14,819 nt of DNA from Syntrophaceae bacterium (GTDB taxonomy: Bacteria > Desulfobacterota > SM23-61). A program made the position numbers and the translations under genes. The DNA is taken from positions 10,826-25,644 of the forward strand of contig PMCE01000218.1 in assembly GCA_003154025.1 (NCBI GenBank), read 5' to 3'. Below are positions 1 to 6,458 of the stretch, one piece after another; positions within the stretch are counted from its first letter, which is position 1; the number at the start of each line of letters is the position of its first letter. The notes beneath the pieces are model-generated. The model had not been told where the DNA came from. It worked only from the letters and a program-made list of their open reading frames with translations, and made no database searches.

Positions 1-318
1 AGCGAATTATTTGATGGGTGTAACTCGGAAACTAGGAAATTGGGGACGAAACGGGGTAAAAATGGCAATTTTTGTAAGTCGGAGGACAAAATAGGTAATT
101 TTTTCCTTGAATTTTCTTTTTCCTTGGAGTAGAAAGGATAGGCTCAAACTTACCTCTTCCCCGGAGGGGTTTCAAACCTTTGGGAATCAAAAGAAAATTT
201 TCCTGGGCCTGGCTGATTTATTTTTCCATCCCTTCTTAGGACATTTTGGCCCGATTTGTGCACTACCGGAAATTATCTATCAATCCAATTTTTCCTGGCT
301 CTTGAGAGAGTGTTTCAT
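1..318. other. Gene-free lead-in upstream of the RodZ-type HTH gene
   Basis: This stretch is visibly more A/T-rich than the rest of the window, with many A and T runs. No reading frame in it has a convincing start, ribosome site or recognisable protein. A frame that opens at 107 runs through the HTH gene out of phase and looks spurious. The stretch probably holds the promoter of the HTH gene at 319, but I could not pick a -35/-10 pair with confidence. The first bases may also be the tail of an element lying outside the window. Confidence 0.4.
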
Positions 319-711
319 ATGGTACCCCAAGGAATTACCGTCGGCCGTCTCTTTCAGAAGGAAAGAGAAGAGAAGAAAGTTTCTTTGGAAACCGTATCCA
401 GAGAGACCCGGATCAGCCTGGCCTTCCTCCAGGCGATCGAAGAAGATGCCTATCAGCTCATCCCGGCGGAAACCTACGTACGGGGATTTATCCGCAGCTA
501 TGCCAAGTTATTGCATCTGAATGTGGATGAAATCCTTGATCTCTACCGCCTCCAGGCCGACCCATCCCCACCGCGCCTGGAAGAACAGAATAGCTCCGCC
601 AATGGGCATCTGACGCAGATCAAAAATCATCTCTTCGATTTTCTGACTACGATGGCCGGCGGGACTCCGGCTTATTCGCTGCATAAATCCGTTTTGCCGC
701 GCAAAGATTGA
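319..711 (+). CDS. Stand-alone RodZ-type helix-turn-helix protein (truncated family member)
   Basis: Predicted 130-residue cytoplasmic protein. Residues about 7-77 match the N-terminal helix-turn-helix of RodZ and the related HTH_25 family: a GRLFQKERE segment, then SLETVSRETRIS (22-33), LQAIEEDAY (37-45) and the family hallmark YVRGFIRSYAKLL (53-65). In RodZ this domain binds MreB filaments; related domains bind DNA. Full RodZ proteins continue into a membrane helix and a periplasmic domain. Here residues 78-130 are polar, contain no membrane segment, and then the frame stops. I chose the ATG at 319 because family similarity begins right after it. An in-frame start at 256 would add 21 residues unlike the family. 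A weak GAGAGAG lies 8 nt upstream. It could be a small DNA-binding regulator or the remnant of a longer rodZ. The fold is clear; the job is not. Confidence 0.75.
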   Translation: MVPQGITVGRLFQKEREEKKVSLETVSRETRISLAFLQAIEEDAYQLIPAETYVRGFIRSYAKLLHLNVDEILDLYRLQADPSPPRLEEQNSSANGHLTQIKNHLFDFLTTMAGGTPAYSLHKSVLPRKD

Positions 712-1173
712 CGCCAACCCCGGCTATCGTCCTCTCGGCATTTCCACCCTGCTCTTGTAAGTCGGATCGAGGATCTTGAGTCAGAAATCCCCCCATCGGG
801 AACCCCGACAAGTTGTTTAGTTGACGGCCCGGAGTCCCAGCCCTTTTGACGAGCCCGGCGGCGCTTTGCCCGGGTATTTCGACCCCTTCAAATCGGGCAA
901 GCTATTTGCTCTCTCTCCAGTTTCGCATACCCGGGCTGCCATCGGTCTCTTTTGGTAATCTCGGCGTTCAGGGTTGCCGGAGTCAAAAACCAAGCGCCCC
1001 GGCAAGGATGCAGGTCCGGCAAAAATGGCGGCGGGTGAGTTTCATGGGAGAAACTCCGTTTTTGGAAGGGGAAAGCCTTTAAATCCCGGCCCGGACCGAT
1101 GTGGCCATGAGTTTATTGTTGATAGCCCTCGGCGGAAAATCTCGGGTTCAAAGAAATACCCATCCCTTGCTGC
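712..1173. other. 462-nt stretch without a convincing gene, between convergent genes
   Basis: This gap lies between the stop of the rightward HTH gene and the stop of the leftward ThDP enzyme. Short open frames on both strands (for example 817-1005 minus and 846-1082 plus) overlap one another, lack ribosome sites and show no family resemblance, so I do not call them. The main structure is a perfect 10-bp inverted repeat at 868-877 and 927-936, with a small GCAA/TTGC stem inside its loop. Since both flanking genes end here, no promoter is needed. A small RNA, a palindromic repeat or gene debris are all possible. Confidence 0.45.
868..936. repeat. Inverted repeat with 10-bp perfect arms, possible structured RNA or palindromic element
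   Basis: GCCCGGGTAT at 868-877 is the exact reverse complement of ATACCCGGGC at 927-936, enclosing 49 nt. Inside the loop, GCAA at 897-900 can pair with TTGC a few bases on. Outside the arms, C/G-rich flanks could extend the pairing imperfectly. No poly-T follows on either strand, so this is not a standard terminator. I looked for conserved elements of SRP RNA, RNase P RNA and tRNA and did not find them. Confidence 0.5.
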
Positions 1174-2775
1174 CTAAATAATCACGTCGTATTCTGCCGG
1201 GTCCAAGACCGCTTCGATGATCACGGGTTCGCTCGCGGCCAACCCGCGCTTGAAAGCTTCCCGAAACTCCTCTTCCTCCCGGGCCACGATCACTTTGGCC
1301 CCGAAAAAATTATCGCTCGAAGCATAGCCGGAGCCGAGAATCTCCACTCCCGACCAGTGGTACTCTTTGCGGGTCTGCTTGACTTTAATCAGGCTCAGGA
1401 AACGATCGCGGAAGACCACGAAGATCACGGGGAGCTTCAAACGAACCGCGGTATTGATCTCCCCCACCTTCATCAGGAATCCTCCGTCACCAACGACCAC
1501 CGCGACCGGCCGCTGCGGCTGCACCAATTTGGCCGCGATGGCCGCCGGGATGGCAAATCCCATGGAGGACCAGCCGTTGGAGACCAGGAAATTCCCCGGC
1601 CCCCGGGTGTCCCACAGCTGGCCGATAATATGGGTATGAGCCCCTACATCCGAGACCAAAAGCCCGTCGGCCGGAAGAATCTGCCGCATGGCCAAAAGGG
1701 CATGGTGAGGGGAGAAACTCTTCTGGAGAGGAGTCAAAGCATGATACAACTTCTTCCGGTGGGACGGCAGTGCGCCTAAATCCCACTGATGAGCCAGTTT
1801 ATCCATGCGGAGAAGGTTCCGCAGAATCTCGCGGATATCCCCGATCACCTGACAGGGAACCGAGTACCCGCTGGCGATATCGATGGGAATCGTGTTGATG
1901 TTGATGACCGGCAGGTCTTTCCGCACCCAGTCCTCGTAATTGAACTCCACCGGATCGTAGCCGATGGCCAGGACCAAGTCGGCGGGCTTATAATATTCGG
2001 CAACGAGGTCCCTTCTGGCCCTCCCCACCACTCCCACGAGTTGGGAGCCTTCTTCGGGGATGTGCCCTTTGGCCATGAGGGTGGTGACCGCCGGCAATCG
2101 GTGTTTTTCCACAAACTCCAGGAGCTCCCGGGTGGCCCCGGCCCGGTTCATGGTCAAGCCGATGGCTACCAGGGGGTACTTGGCTTTCCGCAGGAGTTCT
2201 TCCACCTTGCTGAGCGCCTTGGAATCGAAGGGAGGAATCGGCAGAGGTGCAGGCCGGAATTCGCCCGCGCTTTCCGGGGAAAGCTCCTCGGCCAGGTCCT
2301 CGGGGAAATCGAGATGGACCGGCCCCGGCTGTTCGGACAGAGCCACCTCCACGGCTTTCTTCATCATGGGGTAGACCTTTGCGGACTCCAGTTCCGCGGT
2401 CCATTTGGTTATGGGTAAATAGAGCTTCTGGTGGTCAATGTGCATCTGCACCGTGCGCCCTTTCCAAAACTTACCCATCTGAGCGGTGAAAGCCAGAAGG
2501 GGGACCCGGTCCAAGAAGGCGTTTCCCACCCCGGTGGTCATGTTCGTGGCCCCGGGGCCCAGGGTTGAAAGACAGGCCCCGGGCTTCCCCGTGAGCCGGC
2601 CGTACACATCGGCCATGAATCCGGCACAGGCTTCCTGGGTCACCAGGACAAATTCCACCTTGCTCCCGTGCATGGCTTCGATGAACCGGGCGTTCTGCCC
2701 CCCCGGGTATCCGAAGACGTACTTCGTTCCCGCTTTCTCCAGGGCATCGACGACGATCTCGGCGTTGCTTCGCAT
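1174..2775 (-). CDS. Thiamine-diphosphate-dependent acetolactate-synthase-like enzyme
   Basis: Predicted 533-residue protein with the three-domain layout of the acetolactate synthase / pyruvate oxidase family. The N-terminal pyrimidine-binding domain has FGYPGG (21-26) and the catalytic glutamate at E48 in VTQEACAG. It is followed by ADVYGRLTGKPG and LGPGATN (72-78). The central domain (about 190-325) is the degenerate Rossmann unit. The C-terminal PP-binding domain has GDGGF (429-433) and LKLPVIFVVF. Members join or decarboxylate 2-keto acids, for example pyruvate to acetolactate. The gene stands alone, with no small regulatory subunit and no branched-chain amino acid genes beside it, so a catabolic or unknown 2-keto-acid reaction fits as well as biosynthesis. 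Oddities: the usual Asn of the GDG...N metal motif is Arg456, and residues 477-492 align poorly with the family. The family is secure; the substrate is not. Confidence 0.88.
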   Translation of the reverse strand: MRSNAEIVVDALEKAGTKYVFGYPGGQNARFIEAMHGSKVEFVLVTQEACAGFMADVYGRLTGKPGACLSTLGPGATNMTTGVGNAFLDRVPLLAFTAQMGKFWKGRTVQMHIDHQKLYLPITKWTAELESAKVYPMMKKAVEVALSEQPGPVHLDFPEDLAEELSPESAGEFRPAPLPIPPFDSKALSKVEELLRKAKYPLVAIGLTMNRAGATRELLEFVEKHRLPAVTTLMAKGHIPEEGSQLVGVVGRARRDLVAEYYKPADLVLAIGYDPVEFNYEDWVRKDLPVININTIPIDIASGYSVPCQVIGDIREILRNLLRMDKLAHQWDLGALPSHRKKLYHALTPLQKSFSPHHALLAMRQILPADGLLVSDVGAHTHIIGQLWDTRGPGNFLVSNGWSSMGFAIPAAIAAKLVQPQRPVAVVVGDGGFLMKVGEINTAVRLKLPVIFVVFRDRFLSLIKVKQTRKEYHWSGVEILGSGYASSDNFFGAKVIVAREEEEFREAFKRGLAASEPVIIEAVLDPAEYDVII

Positions 2776-2795
2776 TTTTTCTTCCTTTTGATTTA

Positions 2796-2900
2796 GGACG
2801 CAGATTTTCGCTGATATGCGCAGAAAAAGAACCCAGGACTAAATTCCGCTTTTCTTTGGATTTCCATCTTTTTGAAATCCCGATAATCTGCGTTCATTCG
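2796..2900. repeat. Intergenic element with short terminal inverted repeats and an inner hairpin
   Basis: ACGCAGATT at 2798-2806 reappears inverted as AATCTGCGT at 2885-2893. Between them, GGATTTC (2858-2864) and GAAATCC (2874-2880) form a perfect 7-bp stem with a 9-nt loop. The outer sequences resemble degenerate GCAGAT/CTGATG-type strings that I associate with dispersed intergenic repeats in environmental genomes; that link is from memory and unverified. The element lies between two leftward genes, so the inner hairpin could also stop transcription from the PAP2 gene, although the T-run expected on the minus strand is missing. Confidence 0.45.
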
Positions 2901-2913
2901 TACCTCAATACTA

Positions 2914-3507
2914 TTATTGGGGGGGATTTGGTGCTTGGGGCTTGGTGCCTGGCGCCGTGGAAAGATGAAAACCCGTCAAGGCCTGGTCCTTCAGCCAGCG
3001 CATGGGCCAGGCGATGAGCAGGCCGATGGCTGCTCCGCCCATGACGTCCAAGGGATAATGGATCCCGATGTATACCCGGGAATACCCCACCACGGCCGCG
3101 ATCCCGTAAAACACCGGAGTCAGGCGGCGGAAGGGCTGCGATAGAAAATAAGCCGCGGCAAATATGTTCACCGCATGAGAAGAGGGAAAAGAATAGGAAG
3201 TGTTACAGTCGGTGAGGAGACGAACCCCCGGGAGAATCTGGCAGGGGCGAATCCTGCCCACCCATTCCTTGAGCAGTCGGCTGGAAAAAGAATCGGTCAT
3301 CGCCAGGGTAAGGGCGATGAAGATCAAGAAAATCACCCCCCCCTTTCTCTCTTTCCACAAAATCCAGACCCCCAAGAACGCCAGGACGTAAGTGAAATTC
3401 TTGAGGTCGGTCATGAAGGGCATGAACCAGTCGAAGAAGGAATTCTCCCCTGCCCTATTGATGAGATGAAAAAGAGCTGTATCCAGGGATGACGCCCAGG
3501 AGATCAT
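2914..3507 (-). CDS. PAP2-family membrane phosphatase
   Basis: Predicted 197-residue integral membrane protein with all three phosphatidic acid phosphatase type 2 motifs. These are KEWVGRIRP (K80-x6-R87-P88), PSSH (108-111, with Ser for the usual Gly), and SRVYIGIHYPLD (S143-R144-x5-H150-x3-D154). His111 and His150 are the expected general acid and nucleophile. Hydrophobic segments are visible near 40-50, 56-72, 112-123, 132-142 and 155-167. Such enzymes remove phosphate from lipid phosphates, including phosphatidate and undecaprenyl pyrophosphate, on the outer face of the inner membrane. The specific substrate cannot be told from sequence. A GGGGCGAAG precedes the ATG. The last dozen residues are a Pro/Thr-rich tail encoded by a G/T-rich repetitive stretch, which looks like an acquired extension. 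Confidence 0.9.
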   Translation of the reverse strand: MISWASSLDTALFHLINRAGENSFFDWFMPFMTDLKNFTYVLAFLGVWILWKERKGGVIFLIFIALTLAMTDSFSSRLLKEWVGRIRPCQILPGVRLLTDCNTSYSFPSSHAVNIFAAAYFLSQPFRRLTPVFYGIAAVVGYSRVYIGIHYPLDVMGGAAIGLLIAWPMRWLKDQALTGFHLSTAPGTKPQAPNPPQ

Positions 3508-3828
3508 CTTCGCCCCGCAAAAATTCCCAAACCTAAAAAAATATCTCCTGAGGATGAAGACCGGCTCAAGAGATGAATGCTCCTATTTTATAGAACTTTG
3601 CCACTCCTGTCTATGCATTTGGGAGGATCGAAATGCCCAAGCTCAAAATAGCCTGCGGCAGAACCTAGATACAAAAATTCCTGTCTCCCTTTTGCCCGGC
3701 AGGAAGGGGGGGAGAAAAGGAAAATTTCCTTGAATATGGAACGGGAAACCATTAGGATAATTTAAGATAATGGAATTTTTAATGTTTTCTCGAAATTCAA
3801 ACATCCGTAAATTTGTGGAGTTATCCGG
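3508..3828. other. 321-nt divergent promoter region between PAP2 gene and znuA
   Basis: The two flanking genes read away from each other, so both promoters should lie here. The znuA-proximal 100 nt are A/T-rich and contain the GATAAT pair annotated separately. A purine-rich G tract lies near 3703-3720. I see no open frame with a ribosome site and no confident -35/-10 pair. Confidence 0.45.
3756..3771 (+). promoter_or_regulatory. Candidate metalloregulator site upstream of znuA (GATAAT direct repeat)
   Basis: Two exact GATAAT hexamers start at 3756 and 3766, exactly 10 bp apart, about 60-70 nt before the znuA ATG. Tandem GATAAT hexamers are building blocks of Fur-type boxes, and Fur-family Zur regulators commonly repress znu operons. 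The hexamer also resembles a -10 element, so one copy could simply be promoter. The position fits a promoter or operator; the assignment is inference. Confidence 0.25.
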
Positions 3829-4800
3829 ATGAACCCCCTGCAGCTTTCCCGTTCTGCCGGGAGAAGGCTTTCCTTCGCCCTTGTCTTTCTGGCAGTATTC
3901 CTTCCTCTATCCATGGCCCGTTCCCATGCCCAAGCCCAGCCAAAGGTCAAGGTGGTAACCACCCTTTTCCCCCTTCAGGATTTCGCCCGGATGGTTGGGG
4001 GAGAGAGAGTTCAAGCAGACCTCATCCTCCCACCGGGGAGTGAACCCCACGCCTGGGAGCCCAAGGCCAGCGACCTGGCAAGGATATATAAGGCCGATGT
4101 CTTCATCTTGATCGGCCGGGCCATGGAACCTTGGGCGGATGACCTCCTGAAAGGCACGCGGGGGCGCAAGTTGAAAGTGGTGGAAGCCTTGAAAGGACTG
4201 GAGCTCTTGGAAGCGGGAAACCCCTCCCCGGAACCTTCCCGGGACCGCCGGCCTCTCACGGGGGAGAAGATCGACCCCCATGTGTGGCTGGACTTTTCCC
4301 AGGACCGGAAAATCCTCGACGCCATCGCGGCCGCCTTTGTCGAAATCGATCCTGCCCATGCCGCTGAATACCGGGCCAAGGTCTCCGGCTATAAAGAAAA
4401 GCTGGAGGCTTTGGATCGGAAATATCAATCCTCCCTGGCCCGATGTCGCCATCGCCAGATGGTCCTGGGCGGGCATTCGGCCTTTGCCTACCTGGCGAAG
4501 AGGTACGGGTTGCAGCAAATTCCCCTCTATGGAATCAGCCCCAATGCCGAACCGACCCCCAGGAAATTGGCCGACGTGATCACCTCGGCTCGAAACCAGG
4601 GGATGAAATACATCTTCTTCGAAGAACTGGTCAACCCCAAGTTGGCCCAGGTGTTGGCCCGGGAGGCCGGGATTCAGACCCTGGTGCTCAACGACGGGGC
4701 GAATTTGACGCGGGATCAACTCGATCAAAGGGTGACTTTTTTGAATCTGATGGAGAAGAACCTCGAAACTCTGCGAAAGGGGCTGGAGTGTGAACCCTGA
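3829..4800 (+). CDS. znuA: Zinc/manganese ABC transporter, periplasmic metal-binding protein
   Basis: Predicted 323-residue cluster-9 (ZnuA/TroA) binding protein. Residues 1 to about 36 form a signal peptide: Arg-rich start, hydrophobic core at 14-29, and Ala-x-Ala near 34-36. The mature protein should capture metal in the periplasm and hand it to the ZnuB channel. Likely metal ligands are His74 (EPHAWEP), His151 (DPHVWLD) and His216 (GGHSAFAY), with an acidic residue such as Asp289 as a possible fourth. The His-rich loop typical of many strictly zinc-binding members is absent; the loop at about 129-148 is Pro/Arg-rich instead. Manganese or broader specificity therefore cannot be excluded. 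GGAG lies about 9 nt upstream of the ATG. The stop codon overlaps the start of the ATPase gene, so the two are coupled. Confidence 0.92.
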   Translation: MNPLQLSRSAGRRLSFALVFLAVFLPLSMARSHAQAQPKVKVVTTLFPLQDFARMVGGERVQADLILPPGSEPHAWEPKASDLARIYKADVFILIGRAMEPWADDLLKGTRGRKLKVVEALKGLELLEAGNPSPEPSRDRRPLTGEKIDPHVWLDFSQDRKILDAIAAAFVEIDPAHAAEYRAKVSGYKEKLEALDRKYQSSLARCRHRQMVLGGHSAFAYLAKRYGLQQIPLYGISPNAEPTPRKLADVITSARNQGMKYIFFEELVNPKLAQVLAREAGIQTLVLNDGANLTRDQLDQRVTFLNLMEKNLETLRKGLECEP

Positions 4801-5545
4801 ATCTCCTCTCATCTCCGTCGAGCATATCTCTTTCAGCCATGACGGCCTGCGGGTCCTCCAGGACATCTCTTTTGCCGTATCCCCGGGGGACTTTGTGGCC
4901 CTGATCGGCCCCAACGGATCGGGAAAGACCACCCTGATCCGGATCATCCTGGGGATTCTCACCCCCGCCCAGGGCCGGGTCGTTCTCATGGGTGAGGAAA
5001 TCGGTCGTTTCTCCCAATGGCAGCGGATCGGCTACGTTCCCCAGAAGGCCACCTATAAGGACCCTTACTTTCCTGCCTCCGTGCGGGAAGTCGTGGCTAT
5101 GGGACTGATCTCGAAGAAGCGCTTTCCCCGATTCCTGAACCGGCAGGACGACGCGTCCATCGACCGGGCCCTAGAGCTGGTGGACATGAAGCTTCTGCGG
5201 GACCGCCGGATCGGAGAACTTTCGGGAGGCCAGCAGCAGCGGGTCTTCATCGCCCGGGCGATCGTCAACGGCCCGGATGTTCTCTTCCTCGACGAGCCTA
5301 CGGCCGGGGTGGATGCGGAGACCCAGGCGCACTTCTACGATATGTTGGCCCGCCTCAACGAGAGGGAGGGCCTGACGATCGTCCTCATCACCCACGATTT
5401 CAGCGTAATCACCAAGCATGTGAACAAGGTCGCCTGTCTCAACCAGCGCCTGTTCTTCCACGGAACCCACGATGATTTCTGCAGCTCTCCCCTGGTCCAG
5501 GAACTCCTGCACGGCGAACACCATCTGGTCTGCCATCGCCACTGA
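4790..5545 (+). CDS. znuC: Zinc/manganese ABC transporter, ATP-binding protein
   Basis: Predicted 251-residue ATPase that drives metal import through ZnuB. Motifs in order: Walker A GPNGSGKTT (40-48), Q-loop Q85, signature LSGGQQQR (144-151), Walker B VLFLDEP (164-170) and H-loop His202 in LITHD. The start is GTG at 4790, inside the end of znuA (11-nt overlap), with AAAGGGG 7 nt upstream. This points to translational coupling. The last 11 residues carry His241, His244, His245, Cys248, His249 and His251, a metal-binding-looking tail that could sense cytoplasmic metal. Length and motif spacing are normal for the family. Confidence 0.93.
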   Translation: MNPESPLISVEHISFSHDGLRVLQDISFAVSPGDFVALIGPNGSGKTTLIRIILGILTPAQGRVVLMGEEIGRFSQWQRIGYVPQKATYKDPYFPASVREVVAMGLISKKRFPRFLNRQDDASIDRALELVDMKLLRDRRIGELSGGQQQRVFIARAIVNGPDVLFLDEPTAGVDAETQAHFYDMLARLNEREGLTIVLITHDFSVITKHVNKVACLNQRLFFHGTHDDFCSSPLVQELLHGEHHLVCHRH

Positions 5546-5553
5546 TCGACGCT

Positions 5554-6378
5554 ATGGAAGAACTCTTCTCCTACGACTTCATGCAAAGAGCTTTCCTCGC
5601 CGGGTTGGGAGTCTCCGTGACCTGCGCCATTCTGGGGGTCTTCCTGGTCCTCCGGCGGGATGCCATGATCGGCCACGGCTTGGCCCACGTCACCTTCGGC
5701 GGGGTGGCCCTGGGACTGCTGCTCTCCGTATCCCCCATCTGGGTCGCCCTGGGAGTCGCGATCCTTTCGGCCCTGGGAATCCTGAAACTGAAGGAACGGG
5801 CCGGCCTTTATGGGGACACCGCGGTAGGGATCATTAGCAGCCTGGGAATGGCCATGGGAATCTTTTTGATCAGCCTGGCCGGCAGCTTCAACCTGGACCT
5901 CTTCGGCTATCTCTTCGGCAACATCCTGGCCATCGATGCGGAAGAGGTTTGGGTGTCGTTCCTGCTGGCTTTGGTGGTTCTGATCACCGTGGCTCTCTTC
6001 TACCAGGAGTTTCTTTTCCTCACCTTTGATTCGGAGTCGGCGAAGGTCTCCGGGGTCCAGGTGAACCGGCTTGACATTCTGATGGCCATTCTGACGGCGG
6101 TGACCGTGGTTGTGGGAATGAAGGTCGTGGGCATTCTCCTGATTTCCGCCCTGTTGGTCATCCCCGCAGCCGCAGCCCTCCAGGCAGCCAGAAGTTTCAA
6201 GGAAGCCCTGGCCATCTCCGCATTGCTGGCGGCCATCTCCGCTGTTTCGGGGCTGGTGGCCGCCTATTTTTTCGATTGGCCTCCTTCGGGTACGATTGTG
6301 CTGGTCTCCGGAATCCTCTTCCTGGTCCTCTTTGTCGCCCGGCACTGGATCCGGAAATCATCGCCGGGGAGGGCCTGA
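5554..6378 (+). CDS. znuB: Zinc/manganese ABC transporter, membrane permease (ABC-3 family)
   Basis: Predicted 274-residue permease with eight or nine hydrophobic segments, roughly 13-33, 42-59, 61-77, 90-110, 131-150, 173-190, 191-209, 217-239 and 245-263. The family-typical GILLISALLVIPAAAA stretch lies at 193-208, and the family motif GHGLAHVTFGG at 40-50. It forms the inner-membrane channel of the importer with ZnuA and ZnuC. It starts 8 nt after the znuC stop and has no good ribosome site of its own, which suggests re-initiation by ribosomes finishing znuC. Confidence 0.93.
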   Translation: MEELFSYDFMQRAFLAGLGVSVTCAILGVFLVLRRDAMIGHGLAHVTFGGVALGLLLSVSPIWVALGVAILSALGILKLKERAGLYGDTAVGIISSLGMAMGIFLISLAGSFNLDLFGYLFGNILAIDAEEVWVSFLLALVVLITVALFYQEFLFLTFDSESAKVSGVQVNRLDILMAILTAVTVVVGMKVVGILLISALLVIPAAAALQAARSFKEALAISALLAAISAVSGLVAAYFFDWPPSGTIVLVSGILFLVLFVARHWIRKSSPGRA

Positions 6379-6458
6379 AAAGGCGGTGTCGCCCCTGAAG
6401 GTTACGATAAGCCCCGAGGTCGGGTCGGGGACTGCCGCCAAGGGAGGAAGGGTTGATC

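Noticed and set aside
878..900. tRNA-like TTCAAAT loop flanked by C and G runs
   Set aside because: The stem next to the loop lacks the normal T-arm pattern, and no acceptor or anticodon arm can be formed around it.
817..1082. Short overlapping open frames on both strands in the 712-1173 gap
   Set aside because: They lack ribosome sites and family resemblance, and their overlap on both strands is typical of non-coding GC-rich DNA.
3907..4989. Long open frame on the minus strand across znuA (360 codons)
   Set aside because: It lies antisense to a gene with clear ZnuA motifs, has no family features or ribosome site, and its length is explained by high GC content.
5335..6345. Long minus-strand open frame across znuC/znuB (336 codons)
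   Set aside because: Its composition is Gln/Gly/Asp/His-rich low complexity, it is antisense to a well-supported permease, and no family is recognisable.
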